Source of the DNA: Gammaproteobacteria bacterium
GTDB lineage: Bacteria > Pseudomonadota > Gammaproteobacteria > JAJFKO01
Length of the DNA stretch: 64,000 nt
Assembly: GCA_028284465.1 (NCBI GenBank)
Contig: JANQRR010000011.1
Location: 24,899 to 88,898 of the forward strand
Reading direction: 5' to 3'
Shown here: positions 37,476 through 47,366 of the stretch, piece after piece
How the letters are laid out: each line of letters opens with the position of its first letter
How positions within the stretch are numbered: position 1 is the first letter of the stretch
Translations under genes and position numbers: made by a program
The notes under the pieces: generated by a model
Told to the model about the DNA's origin: nothing
Databases searched by the model: none
Seen by the model: only the letters and a program-made list of their open reading frames with translations

Positions 37476-37708
37476 CCCCGGCACAACGGCAAGCATTTTT
37501 AATGGGGAGTGGCATTCATGCATCACACTTAAGTGGTTTGTTGCGATTAGCCAATGGATTACTCATCACTATCGTCGCGATTTTTATTCTCGTGGGTCTT
37601 ATTAAGTTGTTGGAAGATGGTTACGTGCAGCATCATTTACGTTTTTTATTGTACCTATTCAGCTTAGCCACCGTGCTCATGCTATTTTTTACCTTCGTGG
37701 TGGCTTAG
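37472..37708 (+). CDS. TIGR03758-family ICE protein (DUF3262)
   Basis: 78 residues, two transmembrane helices (about 25-42 and 54-76). Opens with QRQAFLMGSGIHASHLSGLLR, the family signature. Small pilin-like or inner-membrane component of the GI-type T4SS, translationally coupled through an ATGA overlap. Confidence 0.83.
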   Translation: MTPAQRQAFLMGSGIHASHLSGLLRLANGLLITIVAIFILVGLIKLLEDGYVQHHLRFLLYLFSLATVLMLFFTFVVA

Positions 37709-37767
37709 CCATCACTGTCTTAACGTTACATTTTATTTACTTTATTGATTACAAAGGAGATTGACTG

Positions 37768-38142
37768 ATGAAAACGATCCGTTTGTTTGTGAATAAATTC
37801 TATTATACCTTGATGGGTTTTATCATTATGCTCATACAAGGCAACGCTTTTGCGGGTGGTAATAATAATCCGTTCCCCAAAATTAATATTAATGGTGGTG
37901 ATGTCGTACAAGCCGTGGGATCACACATGGAAGTCAGTATGAAATACGCCTTGATCGGTGGTGGTGTTATTATGATGCTCGTCGGGATCGGCGTGATCAT
38001 GCATCGCCTAAGAGAAGATTCAGCGAACAAAGAAACGGGTAGCTTTTTAACGACACTCATTCTTGCTGGTTTAACCATTACCGTTGGGATCATTTTAATT
38101 GCAATTGGTTGGAGTGCCGCCAGTTATCATCCCACAGCATAA
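37768..38142 (+). CDS. TIGR03745-family ICE membrane protein (DUF2976)
   Basis: 124 residues; SD AAAGGAG. Signal-like segment (about 11-28) and two further hydrophobic helices (about 57-77, 92-112), as in VirB2-like pilins: a candidate for the major conjugative pilin. In-order between DUF3262 and DUF3487 genes as in PFGI-1 clusters. Confidence 0.83.
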   Translation: MKTIRLFVNKFYYTLMGFIIMLIQGNAFAGGNNNPFPKININGGDVVQAVGSHMEVSMKYALIGGGVIMMLVGIGVIMHRLREDSANKETGSFLTTLILAGLTITVGIILIAIGWSAASYHPTA

Positions 38143-38158
38143 GAGAAGGGAAATAACT

Positions 38159-38515
38159 ATGTATCATGATACTCCAGATATTTTAGCTTCACGCTTAAAT
38201 TTTGATGTCATTGTCTTTCGCGGCAATACTCGTCAAGAGATGATGGTGATTGGTCTGATCAGTCTTGGTAGCACCATCATCATATTAGGCACTATCGCAA
38301 AAATACTGTTAGGCATGTTTTTAATTGGGTTAGGGTTAAGTTTCCCTGCGGCTATTCCTGTAGGCTGGATCATGGCTACCGTCATGCAAAGACTGAAAAG
38401 TGATAAACCCAAAGGCTATGTTAAACAGCGTTTTTTGTTGTGGTGTGATGATCACAACATCAAATCATCACCCTTTATTCGCTATTCAGGGTATTGGTCA
38501 GTTAAGAGAGTTTAA
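38159..38515 (+). CDS. TIGR03750-family conjugal transfer protein (DUF3487)
   Basis: 118 residues from ATG 38159 (AGAAGGGAA upstream; an upstream in-frame ATG at 38099 lies inside the previous gene). Conserved LASRLNFDVIVFRGNTRQEMM, two adjacent hydrophobic segments (about 31-70) and a basic C-terminus. VirB3/TraL-like in position and topology. Confidence 0.83.
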   Translation: MYHDTPDILASRLNFDVIVFRGNTRQEMMVIGLISLGSTIIILGTIAKILLGMFLIGLGLSFPAAIPVGWIMATVMQRLKSDKPKGYVKQRFLLWCDDHNIKSSPFIRYSGYWSVKRV

Positions 38516-38517
38516 AC

Positions 38518-39147
38518 ATGAAATTTCTAAATGCATTGGAACAAGCCCGCTGGCATATTCGTACACTGTGGATAGTGATCGTTCTTGCGTTCGTCATGAA
38601 TGCATTCGCGATCATTGGTTGGATGCATGTACAATCACGCATTCAGATCCATGTGCCGCCTCACATTCCCGCTAGTGGTTTAACGATAACACAAGGTGAG
38701 ATCCCAAAAACTACCGTGTATAGTTTTGCTTTTTATGTGTGGCAGAGTATCAATCATTGGTCACACAATGGGATGCAAGATTATAAACAACAAATTAAGC
38801 GTTTTTCACCCTTGCTGACACCGGCATTTAAAGTGCGTTTGGTACAAAACTACAATCAATTATTCGATCAAGGTGAATTGCAAGATCGCATTCGGATCAT
38901 GCAAGGGATCGAAGGTAGTGCGTATTCACCCGACGATGTAACGATGGTCGGACATGATACCTGGATTGTGCATTTAAAAATGCGTTTAACGGAAATGATG
39001 AATACCAATGCGAAAATTGTTAAAGATATCGAGATGAATTATACCTTAAAAGTTGTTCGCTTTAATGTTGATCCCAAACACAATCCTTGGGGATTAGCGG
39101 TTGCAGGATTTGCACAGAGTCCTGCACGCATTAAAACGATAGTCTAA
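38518..39147 (+). CDS. PFL_4703-family ICE protein (TIGR03746, DUF2895)
   Basis: 209 residues; one N-terminal transmembrane helix (about 17-38) and a periplasmic domain with FYVWQSINHWSHNGMQDYKQ and NPWGLAVAGF. TraE/VirB8-like role in assembling the secretion channel is inferred from position. Starts 3 bases after the preceding stop. Normally followed at once by the DUF3438 gene, but here a 1.8-kb insertion intervenes. Confidence 0.86.
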   Translation: MKFLNALEQARWHIRTLWIVIVLAFVMNAFAIIGWMHVQSRIQIHVPPHIPASGLTITQGEIPKTTVYSFAFYVWQSINHWSHNGMQDYKQQIKRFSPLLTPAFKVRLVQNYNQLFDQGELQDRIRIMQGIEGSAYSPDDVTMVGHDTWIVHLKMRLTEMMNTNAKIVKDIEMNYTLKVVRFNVDPKHNPWGLAVAGFAQSPARIKTIV

Positions 39148-39541
39148 ATCATTTTTTTATAACATGAGTAAAAAATATTATTTTTTAAGTATTTTGATGA
39201 TATTATTAATAAGCTTGCTAAATCATTGATAAAAAATTCATTATTATATTATTAATGACTATTAATTGACTTATATGTATGGTTTTTTATTTTTGAAATT
39301 CAAGCCAAAATGACATTATTGTTGTATAATAAGCGTGCTATTCGGAACGAATAAAATCTTACTAAAGCAATGGCCAGCAACGAATGTGCATATGTTCAGA
39401 TTAATCAAATATTGAATGTTGTTATTCCACTAATATTAACAATACGTCAATAATGCTAATTGTATACATTGTGTAATGTCTAGAATTAGAAACTTGATTG
39501 TATGTTCAACGCGCTGAATATTTCGATGAGGAAGGCTAATT
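39148..39541 (+). other. 394-bp gap with a likely promoter for the TPR gene
   Basis: AT-rich and without a gene. It holds an extended -10 TTGTATAAT (TATAAT at 39325-39330; no strong -35) and, just after the predicted start, the palindrome ATTCG-GAA-CGAAT (39340-39352), a possible operator. SD AGGAAGG precedes the next ATG. Confidence 0.5.
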
Positions 39542-40612
39542 ATGGATAAACAACTTTCTCCTCAATTTTCTCAGGTAGCTTATACTGCATTACTGCTCCA
39601 TAAGATAGCAATTCCTATTACGACGGTGAATGTGTATCAAGCGCTTAAGACCGTATTTCCTAAAAGTCAACTCGACCGTTTTGAAGTTAACCATTTCTTT
39701 GGACAGCTTCATTTCCTCACACGGTTATTTAAAGGTAATTTATGTACAACCACCGCACGAATGCGCATGACAGTAAAAAACAGACGAACGGCACGCACAA
39801 CACTACTCAAACTTAAGGCTTCATCAGAAAAAGATTTCATTCAGAAGATGGCGCTTAGTATTCAACAAAGAATGACAATCCCTGGGCAAATTGCAAAAGA
39901 CAAGTCGTTAGTTTTAATGGATTACAATGACGTTCATCCTGATCGGTATGAAAAACCAGAGGAAATTCAAGTTGTCTGGAGGAATCGCAAACGTAAGCAA
40001 TCACCAAGGCATGAGAATAGATCGGTTAACTCGGCGTTCTCTCCTGACAAAGTCCAACAAACCATACCACCAACGCAACGCGATCATCTCAACTCGCCTA
40101 AAGAAGAAGAAAAATCGCTAATTTACATAAGACCTAATTTTTGTTCACCAACGGAAGGCTTAATTAAATCCCCTACCGATCAAGTGACGCAACAAACGAC
40201 ACTACCAAGTGGCGCTTACCGTAAAAAAAGACGACAAGAAAAAAAGAGAGAAAAAATACAGCCAACATCACTAACCTCACTACAGGCAACCACATCAGCT
40301 TACTCATTTTTTTCGCCTACGTCAGCCACGACTGCGTCAACCACTCGTACTGCCGATACGAACTCAAGAGAAACAAATACGCTCCAACAAAGAAGCCACT
40401 CTCAAGGAGTGGAAACTTGTGATAATGAAGTTTTAGCAATTGCGGCAAGAAAAAAGAACACTTTACTGCATTGGGGAACCTTTTTTCGAGAGCAAGGCAA
40501 GTTTAAGAATGCGCTGGCTTTTTATGAAGATGCTCTCAATCTCGATCCAGACGATAATGACACAGCTTTAGCAATAAAAATGATTAAAAAGGAGGTAAAG
40601 GCACTTCAATAG
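39542..40612 (+). CDS. TPR-containing insert protein (effector- or cargo-like)
   Basis: 356 residues. The N-terminal 130 residues are basic and helical. The middle (about 145-295) is low-complexity, Pro/Ser/Thr/Lys-rich. The C-terminus (about 305-350) fits one tetratricopeptide motif (WGTFFREQGKFKNALAFYEDALNLDPDDN). No signal peptide. Gaps of about 390 and 360 bases flank it, and it has its own promoter signals inside an otherwise tight operon, so it reads as a moron-type insertion between two core T4SS genes. A secreted effector or a regulator of transfer are both possible. Confidence 0.72.
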   Translation: MDKQLSPQFSQVAYTALLLHKIAIPITTVNVYQALKTVFPKSQLDRFEVNHFFGQLHFLTRLFKGNLCTTTARMRMTVKNRRTARTTLLKLKASSEKDFIQKMALSIQQRMTIPGQIAKDKSLVLMDYNDVHPDRYEKPEEIQVVWRNRKRKQSPRHENRSVNSAFSPDKVQQTIPPTQRDHLNSPKEEEKSLIYIRPNFCSPTEGLIKSPTDQVTQQTTLPSGAYRKKRRQEKKREKIQPTSLTSLQATTSAYSFFSPTSATTASTTRTADTNSRETNTLQQRSHSQGVETCDNEVLAIAARKKNTLLHWGTFFREQGKFKNALAFYEDALNLDPDDNDTALAIKMIKKEVKALQ

Positions 40613-40971
40613 TTGCGTCGTTTGCATTAATTATTTAAGTAACCGAAAATCGGCTATTAGAGAATGAATTTGTAGGAAAATCTTTAGATAAGGTGACATT
40701 CGCTCACAATCCCTTGATAAATTTTTTGATAATGCTTACATACAAAAAATACAGTGTCATTAATTATTGCTACTAGTTCATGCCGAATTCCCTTTAATTC
40801 ACATTTAAAAAGAATTCATCATATAGTAGAGCTAACTTGCTATTCAGGCCTTAGTTCTGAATTCGTGTTATATCATTTTTATAATGTATTCATTCATTAA
40901 ATCTCCTGTTAAATACTTTCATTTTCTTCATAAACGTATCTAAATTCTTATTACATATAAAGAGGTTTTTT
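40613..40971. other. 359-bp AT-rich gap, no gene seen
   Basis: I see no open frame, no strong promoter hexamers and no terminator with a T-run. The SD AAGAGG of the following gene is at its right end. The gap together with that at 39148 frames the inserted TPR gene. Confidence 0.6.
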
Positions 40972-41817
40972 ATGAATTGCTTTTCAAAAGCATGGTGCTA
41001 TATTGGTATTGCATTGATGGCAAGTTACAGTATTGCCAATACTGCGCAAGCTGCATTAAATTCTCCTGTGACGTTACCACATCAAACCCACGATGAGCAT
41101 ATCGTCTGGCGGCGTGCGCCTATCAATATCACGTTGCCTTTAGGTAAAGAGCGTTTTGTGACATTTCCAAGCGAGGTGCAATTTGGTTATAACATTCAAG
41201 CATTACCATCGTCTGTTCTGCGGGTTGAAAATGATAATCGAACGGTGTATCTCTTAGCAAAGCAACCTTTTTCGACGCAGCGAGTTGAAGCAAAGCTTGC
41301 GAATGGTGATATTATTTTAATGGACATCCAAGCGAACAAGCACGCTGATGATGATCCGGTTGATATTGTGTTGCCTCAAGCCAATCGCACAAGCGGCCAT
41401 CATCATACTCATGGTTTGGATAACACAACTAATATTAATTATGTGACTTTAATGCGCTATGCGATCCAGCAATTGTATGCACCGAAACGTTTACTAAAAC
41501 ATTCAAACACGATCACTCGCTTCCCGATGGAAACCACCCATGTGGTACCGTTATTCCTTGATGGCAGTGCGGCAGCGATGCCGTTAGCCAGTTGGCGTGG
41601 TGGTGATTGGTATGTCACCGCATTATTGATTAAAAACCTATTACCGCAAGCATTACCGCTTGATCCGCGATTGCTGTGTGGCGATTGGAAGGCGGCCAGT
41701 GTCTATCCGCAAACAACCTTAGCGCCACACGGTACCCCCATTAATCGTGATACGACAACGTTATTTGTGATCTCAACAAAGCCATTTGCAGACGCCATGC
41801 AAGTCTGCCTGCACTAA
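40972..41817 (+). CDS. TIGR03749-family ICE protein (DUF3438)
   Basis: 281 residues, signal peptide about 1-27. Conserved blocks: ERFVTFPSEVQFGY, RTVYLLAKQPF, YVTALLIKNLLPQALPLDPRLLCGDWKAA and an FVISTKPF near the end. TraK/VirB9-like periplasmic channel component by position. Very short gap (15 bases) to the TraB-like gene. Confidence 0.85.
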   Translation: MNCFSKAWCYIGIALMASYSIANTAQAALNSPVTLPHQTHDEHIVWRRAPINITLPLGKERFVTFPSEVQFGYNIQALPSSVLRVENDNRTVYLLAKQPFSTQRVEAKLANGDIILMDIQANKHADDDPVDIVLPQANRTSGHHHTHGLDNTTNINYVTLMRYAIQQLYAPKRLLKHSNTITRFPMETTHVVPLFLDGSAAAMPLASWRGGDWYVTALLIKNLLPQALPLDPRLLCGDWKAASVYPQTTLAPHGTPINRDTTTLFVISTKPFADAMQVCLH

Positions 41818-41832
41818 AGTCAAGGAGTCATC

Positions 41833-43158
41833 ATGTTTAAACAGTTAAGCCGCACCACACGATGGTTTGCGGGAATTATTATTGTTGTTTTAATAGTAAC
41901 AATCATCATGATTGCAATCGCGGGCAATCAGCGTCCTCAAGCACCGCAAGCACACTATATTCGTGACAATGCGTCGGCTGATAATAAAGTGGAAGCGCTA
42001 AAAACCATGACCGCAGATTTAATTGCCGTGGAAAATAATAATAAAAAGTTGCAACAAACGATCACGTCATTACAAGCACACAATCAAGCGGTGATTGATC
42101 AATTTAAAGGATCTATCAATGCAAAAGTGCAACAGGCTGTACAACAACTGCAAGCACAGAATGCTAAGCAACAAGCCGTATTTGATACACGCTTAAAACA
42201 ATCTGCTCAAGCATCAGTGCAACATTATCCAATTAATATGAATGGCGAACAGCAACATGCATTTATTTGGGTGTCTGATGTATCTCAATCAACGCAGCAA
42301 CGCACACTAACAACTCACAAACATAGTAGTGCTTTAACGTTTGGCAATAACTCAGTGGGATCATTATTACATATTGACAATGATCAACCCTCAACAAATC
42401 ATTTTCAAAAAAAACCACACCTGCAACCACGATACACGATCCCCGTTAATGCAACATTAACCGGAGCAACGTTAATGACACCATTAGTAGGGCGAGTGCC
42501 AATTGATGGAAAACTTCCATCACCGTATCACTTTAAGTTGGTGCTGTCTGCCAATAACTTAACAGCGAATGGCTATCCCATGCCTGGAGTAAAAGGAGCA
42601 GTGATGAGTGGGATTGCCAGTGGTGATATGCTAGGGTCTTGTGCGCGCGGCAGCATTGAGAGTATTACGTTTATTTTTAATGATGGCACGATCAGTACAA
42701 CACAAGCAAAAGACGATCATGCGCCACTGGGTTATTTGTCAAGTACCACCGGCAATCCGTGTATTGCCGGCACGTTTCATAGTGATGCGGGTATTTTTCT
42801 GGGAGCGCAAATGGGATTAGCCGGTGCAGAAGGTTATGCCAATGCGTTAACAAGTTCGCAATACATGCATTCTGTCACACCCGAAGGTCGTCCTATCAGT
42901 ATGCTCATCGGTCAAGCGAATAAAGCGGCAGTAGGGCAAGCTGGTGCAGCGGCAACTCAAGCGGCGCAAACTTGGTGGAACCGGCGGGTGCAAAATTCAT
43001 TTGATTATGTGTATGTTCCGAACGTGAATCCAAAAACCGGGCGTCCTATGAAAGTTGTCGTCAATATCATGCAACAAATCCCCATTAATTATGATCCAAC
43101 CGCGAGGAAAGTCAGTTATGAACAAGCGTTACAAAATGATAGCGAGCAGCTTGATTAG
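41833..43158 (+). CDS. TraB/VirB10-like ICE protein (TIGR03752)
   Basis: 441 residues. Transmembrane anchor about 13-32, a Gln-rich coiled coil (about 50-125), and a C-terminal beta-rich domain (about 200-400) with VNATLTGATLMTPLVGRVP and LGSCARGSIESITFIF. VirB10-type proteins span inner to outer membrane and gate the channel. Overlaps the following lipoprotein gene by 41 bases. Confidence 0.87.
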   Translation: MFKQLSRTTRWFAGIIIVVLIVTIIMIAIAGNQRPQAPQAHYIRDNASADNKVEALKTMTADLIAVENNNKKLQQTITSLQAHNQAVIDQFKGSINAKVQQAVQQLQAQNAKQQAVFDTRLKQSAQASVQHYPINMNGEQQHAFIWVSDVSQSTQQRTLTTHKHSSALTFGNNSVGSLLHIDNDQPSTNHFQKKPHLQPRYTIPVNATLTGATLMTPLVGRVPIDGKLPSPYHFKLVLSANNLTANGYPMPGVKGAVMSGIASGDMLGSCARGSIESITFIFNDGTISTTQAKDDHAPLGYLSSTTGNPCIAGTFHSDAGIFLGAQMGLAGAEGYANALTSSQYMHSVTPEGRPISMLIGQANKAAVGQAGAAATQAAQTWWNRRVQNSFDYVYVPNVNPKTGRPMKVVVNIMQQIPINYDPTARKVSYEQALQNDSEQLD

Positions 43159-43558
43159 TGTCACTGTAGGCCTCAGTCTAACGGGTTGCAGCGCTATGCT
43201 ATCAAGTCAAATGCCTAAAGGTAGTGTGTCGATGGCCCAAGCATATAATACCGCTATCAATGGCACTGACGGTACTGCTGGTACTGGCACATTAGAACAT
43301 GACCGTGCGAAAGTCGCCGTGTTAAGACGACAATCATTGAAAGCCAATGCGAATACCGCGAATACGCACGCATCGATTGATCGTTTACAACGTCAATTTC
43401 CGCGTTTACCTGATCCGAGCATTGTGATGTATGTGTATCCGCATGAAGTTGGCTCAGGAAGTAATGAGACACCTGTACCCGGCTATTCAACCCTATTTCC
43501 ACTCTATCAGCATGTGATCTATGCCCTGCCAGGTGAGATAGATCGTTTTAAAAAGTAA
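43118..43558 (+). CDS. TIGR03751-family conjugal transfer lipoprotein
   Basis: 146 residues from ATG 43118 (GAGGAA 9 bases upstream; earlier in-frame start has no ribosome binding site). Signal peptide with lipobox LTGC (Cys about 24) and the family ending PSIVMYVYPHEV...VPGYSTLFPLYQHVIYALPGE. Outer-membrane VirB7/TraV-like part of the channel. Normally followed directly by the TraC-like ATPase; here a methyltransferase gene is interposed. Confidence 0.86.
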   Translation: MNKRYKMIASSLISVTVGLSLTGCSAMLSSQMPKGSVSMAQAYNTAINGTDGTAGTGTLEHDRAKVAVLRRQSLKANANTANTHASIDRLQRQFPRLPDPSIVMYVYPHEVGSGSNETPVPGYSTLFPLYQHVIYALPGEIDRFKK

Positions 43559-43595
43559 TCACACTTATCAACAACAGCCACAAGGTTATTAATGT

Positions 43596-44507
43596 ATGAA
43601 CGCGCTTGTTACCAATACTATTTTACAAGGTGATGCATTCACACAACTTAAAACGCTACCCAGTAATAGCATTGATTGCGTCGTGACATCACCACCCTAT
43701 TGGATGTTACGAGATTATGGGATCGATGAACAATTAGGCGTAGAAGCACATTTTGATGATTTCATTTATCGACTAAGTGGGATATTTGACGAAGTTAAGC
43801 GGGTATTAAAACCCACGGGTACGTGTTTTGTAAATCTCGGTGATACGTATTCAAGTCAAAAGCTGGGAGAACCTGATCGACTACACTCTCACAAGATCAG
43901 CATGACACAACGTCAGTTTAGAAAACGGCAAGTGATCCCACGTAAAAGTTTATGTTTAGTGCCATTTCGTTTTTCTATTGATATGGTCAATCGTGGTTGG
44001 TTGTTGAGAAATACATTGATCTGGCATAAACCCAATGCGATGCCACAATCGGTTAAAGATCGCTTTACCGTCGATTTTGAGTATGTTTTCTTTTTTACGC
44101 GATCAACACAGTATTATTTTGCACAGCAATTTGAACCCATGAATGTCAAAGAAGCACGGTATCGCTATAAACTGCGCAAGAACAAACGTTATAACGTTAA
44201 AACACCGTATCAAACACAAACACTTAATCCTGATCCGGAACGTCCTGGGCGCAATAAACGTGGCGTTTGGTCTATTCCAACGAAGCCTTATGTGGGTGCG
44301 CACATTGCGCCATACCCTGAAGCGTTAGTTAAAACGCCAATCCTTGCAGGGTGTCCCGACAATGGCATTGTCTTAGATCCGTTTTTAGGTTCAGGCACAA
44401 CAGCCAAAGTAGCAAAAGCACTGGGCAGGCAATATATCGGAATAGAAATTAATCCTGAGTACGTCGAATTAGCAAAAGCACGCATTGCAACAGCGCATTC
44501 ACTATAA
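43596..44507 (+). CDS. Site-specific DNA methyltransferase (beta class, N4-cytosine or N6-adenine)
   Basis: 303 residues. Catalytic motif IV TSPPYW near residue 29-34 precedes the SAM-binding FLGSGTT (about 266-272) and the GIEINPEY motif, i.e. the permuted beta-class order; the spacing and SPPY core are typical of N4-cytosine or adenine enzymes. No restriction endonuclease adjoins, so it looks like an orphan enzyme. Placed inside the conjugation operon, 15 bases before the traC-like gene, it would be made when transfer genes are on, fitting protection of transferred DNA against host restriction. Confidence 0.92.
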   Translation: MNALVTNTILQGDAFTQLKTLPSNSIDCVVTSPPYWMLRDYGIDEQLGVEAHFDDFIYRLSGIFDEVKRVLKPTGTCFVNLGDTYSSQKLGEPDRLHSHKISMTQRQFRKRQVIPRKSLCLVPFRFSIDMVNRGWLLRNTLIWHKPNAMPQSVKDRFTVDFEYVFFFTRSTQYYFAQQFEPMNVKEARYRYKLRKNKRYNVKTPYQTQTLNPDPERPGRNKRGVWSIPTKPYVGAHIAPYPEALVKTPILAGCPDNGIVLDPFLGSGTTAKVAKALGRQYIGIEINPEYVELAKARIATAHSL

Positions 44508-44521
44508 CGAGGTCATTCAAC

Positions 44522-47317
44522 ATGATTCACCAACGGTTCTCAAACAATACCAATGATGCATTGACAGTGACAGACACACAAAAAGCTTATCATTGCCCAC
44601 CGTCCATCCTTAAGTATTTACCATGGGTTGAATTTGATGAGGATAGCCAATGTGTACTGCTGCAAGACACCACTGTGGGTGCAGCCTTTGAATTATCCCC
44701 CATTGCAAGCGATGCAAAACCCACAACGTACTTAAAAATGTTACGTGATGGTTTTCAAGGAATATTTCAAGACACGTTTCCACAATACCGTGATGACGAG
44801 TCACCGTGGATTTTGCAATGTTATGTCAATGATGAATTATCCTTAGCGTATTTGTACGATAGCATTGCCAATTACATTCAACCCACCGCACAAGATAGTC
44901 CATTTAAGGCATCGTATTTAGCCTTAATGAAAGCGCACAGCGATTGGTTATCACGTGACGATGGTGTATTTTATGATGATAAAGTGTGTGATAGCCAATG
45001 TCATGGTGGGCAACGTAAAATCCGTGTGGTGATGTACCGTCAGTATTCTCGTAAAATGCGGTTGCCACGCGGTCGCAGTGCCATTCAAGATTTAAATCAT
45101 GTGGCTACCGGGTTTGTGTCAAAACTCAAAGGTGTGGGGATCAAAGCAGAACGGTTAAATGGTCAAGCTTTTCGTGAATGGCTGATCCGTTGGTTTAATC
45201 CAAAACCTGCGATCACGCAGGGTGATGCCAATGCATTATTAGATTCAATCACAGTGTCTGATAACCCTGATGAACAACCTTTTGGCTATGACTTTGCAGA
45301 GCAATTGTTTTATTCGATGCCGCATTCTGATGAACAAGATGGCGTCTGGAATTTTGATGGTTTACCTCATCGCTATATCACCATTGGGCAGTTATCCAAA
45401 GTGCCGGATATAGGCCACTTAACCCGCGAACGTGCTTTCGGCAATTATCGCTATGGGTTATTTGATAAATTTCCTGAAGGGGCGACCTTTGTGATGACTG
45501 TGGTGATCCAATCCCAAGCGGTGGTCGCCAACCATATTGCACGCATTGAAGAAGGGGCACGTAAAAGTCATACCACCGCGGCAGCGATCACCTTTGATGA
45601 TTGTCAAATCGCAAAAGCAGCCATTGAGCACAAGAATTATTTATTTCCTACCAGTCTCGGTGTGTATTTGCGTGGTAATGATTGTGATGACTTAATGGCA
45701 AAAGAAACGGAGCTGGAAGCATTGTTGATCAATAATGGTTTTCATGTGCTGAAAGCCGATCATGATTGTGTGCCGTTACACAGTTATTTTAATTACTTAC
45801 CGTTTTGTTATAACTACACGTTTGATAAGAAAAACTTGTATCGCAGTGGTTATGTATTTGGAAAGCAACTTGCAAATTTACTGCCGTTGTACGGTCGTGA
45901 ACGAGGCACCGGCCATCCATTGATCCAGTTTTTAAATCGTGGTGGTGAAAGTTTTTCAATTGATCCCTTTAATCCGGATGATAAAGACGGCAACAGTCAT
46001 TTACTGATGCTAGGCTCGACAGGTTCTGGGAAATCCGCCACCAGCACCGACTTACTGATCAAATTGATGGGGACATATCGGCCTTATCTAGTGATGGTGG
46101 ATGCAGGGAATTCGTTTCATTTATTGAAAGATTATTTTATCGAGCAAGGTCTATCAGTGCATCATGTCGCGGTGACATTAGATGATCCACCGATTTTAAA
46201 TCCGTTTGCTGACAGCGATAATATGCTCGCACAAATCGATGCGCTGCAATCCTCTCAAGACACATTATCAACTGAAGTGCTTAGCAAGCTTGAATCGAAT
46301 TTGGTGAATGATGTGGAAGACGCCAAAGCGATCAACACAACATCGGATCAGAATAATAATGATAATAAAAGTTCACGGGATTATCTCGGTGAAATGGCGT
46401 TAAGCTGCCAACTCATGATCACCGGTGGTGAAAAGCAAGAACAAGATAACCTCACCCGCCAAGATCGCATGTTGATCTTAGATGCGTTAGTGCGTGCTGC
46501 TCGCCATGCCAAATCCCAAGGGTTTGCACAAATGATCCCGCAAGATGTGGTTGATGCTTTTCGGGCCATGGCCGATACGCTAGCGCAACAACAATGCGAA
46601 CCGGAGAAGCAAGCACGATTGCGAGCGATGGCCGATAGCATGGCGTTTTTCACCAAAGACACGATGGCGAACTTAGTGTTTAATCGCCGTGGCAGTGCAT
46701 GGCCGGATGCGGATGTCACATTATTCGAGCAAGGGTTATTTAAAGATGAAGGCTATGAAGCCCATAATGCGTTAGCATTTATGGGGTTAATGTCACGCAC
46801 GATGGCAAAAGCCGAAGCGAGACAACATGAGGAACGCTTCACAGTCTTGTTTGGTGATGAAATTCATACGATCACCAAAAATATATTAACCGTGGTGTAT
46901 TTAACGAAATGTGCCAAGATGTCACGTAAGTTTGGTTTATGGTTGTGGTTAGCGACACAAAATGTTGGTGATTTTCCGCAAGAAGCCCGCAAGATTTTAT
47001 CCATGATGGAGTTTTGGATCTGCTTAGGGATGAGTGAAGCGGAAATGACAGCGGTTGAAGCCTTTCGCCCACTGAATGATGAAGAACGTCATTTATTTCG
47101 TTCTGTGAGAAAAGCGGCGAAAAAATATGTTGAAGGTGTGCTGTTATGCCCACGAGTCAAAGCGCTGTTTCGTAATGTCCCGCCGCGATTAAGCTTAGCG
47201 TTAGCGATGACGGAAAAACATGAAAAGGCAGAACGAAAACGATTGATGAAACAGCATGGTATTTCTGAAATAGACGCAGCTAAGCGTGTAGCACAATCAA
47301 TGCAAAATAATACATAA
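44522..47317 (+). CDS. traC: T4SS assembly ATPase, TraC/VirB4-like (TIGR03744)
   Basis: 931 residues; SD CGAGGT upstream of the ATG. Walker A GSTGSGKS at 498-505, Walker B-like VLFGDEIHTI near 775, TRDD-like LATQNVGDFP near 820. N-terminal region resembles TraC/VirB4 membrane-associated domains. Powers pilus assembly and substrate transfer from the cytoplasmic side of the inner membrane. Confidence 0.93.
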   Translation: MIHQRFSNNTNDALTVTDTQKAYHCPPSILKYLPWVEFDEDSQCVLLQDTTVGAAFELSPIASDAKPTTYLKMLRDGFQGIFQDTFPQYRDDESPWILQCYVNDELSLAYLYDSIANYIQPTAQDSPFKASYLALMKAHSDWLSRDDGVFYDDKVCDSQCHGGQRKIRVVMYRQYSRKMRLPRGRSAIQDLNHVATGFVSKLKGVGIKAERLNGQAFREWLIRWFNPKPAITQGDANALLDSITVSDNPDEQPFGYDFAEQLFYSMPHSDEQDGVWNFDGLPHRYITIGQLSKVPDIGHLTRERAFGNYRYGLFDKFPEGATFVMTVVIQSQAVVANHIARIEEGARKSHTTAAAITFDDCQIAKAAIEHKNYLFPTSLGVYLRGNDCDDLMAKETELEALLINNGFHVLKADHDCVPLHSYFNYLPFCYNYTFDKKNLYRSGYVFGKQLANLLPLYGRERGTGHPLIQFLNRGGESFSIDPFNPDDKDGNSHLLMLGSTGSGKSATSTDLLIKLMGTYRPYLVMVDAGNSFHLLKDYFIEQGLSVHHVAVTLDDPPILNPFADSDNMLAQIDALQSSQDTLSTEVLSKLESNLVNDVEDAKAINTTSDQNNNDNKSSRDYLGEMALSCQLMITGGEKQEQDNLTRQDRMLILDALVRAARHAKSQGFAQMIPQDVVDAFRAMADTLAQQQCEPEKQARLRAMADSMAFFTKDTMANLVFNRRGSAWPDADVTLFEQGLFKDEGYEAHNALAFMGLMSRTMAKAEARQHEERFTVLFGDEIHTITKNILTVVYLTKCAKMSRKFGLWLWLATQNVGDFPQEARKILSMMEFWICLGMSEAEMTAVEAFRPLNDEERHLFRSVRKAAKKYVEGVLLCPRVKALFRNVPPRLSLALAMTEKHEKAERKRLMKQHGISEIDAAKRVAQSMQNNT

Positions 47318-47366
47318 CCATGATCTGTTCATGGCAGATTGTTTCTTAATATTAAAGAGTATAAAC

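Noticed and set aside
47331..47366. Earlier start of the degenerate methyltransferase
   Set aside because: No ribosome binding site; the methylase-like N-terminus begins at ATG 47367.
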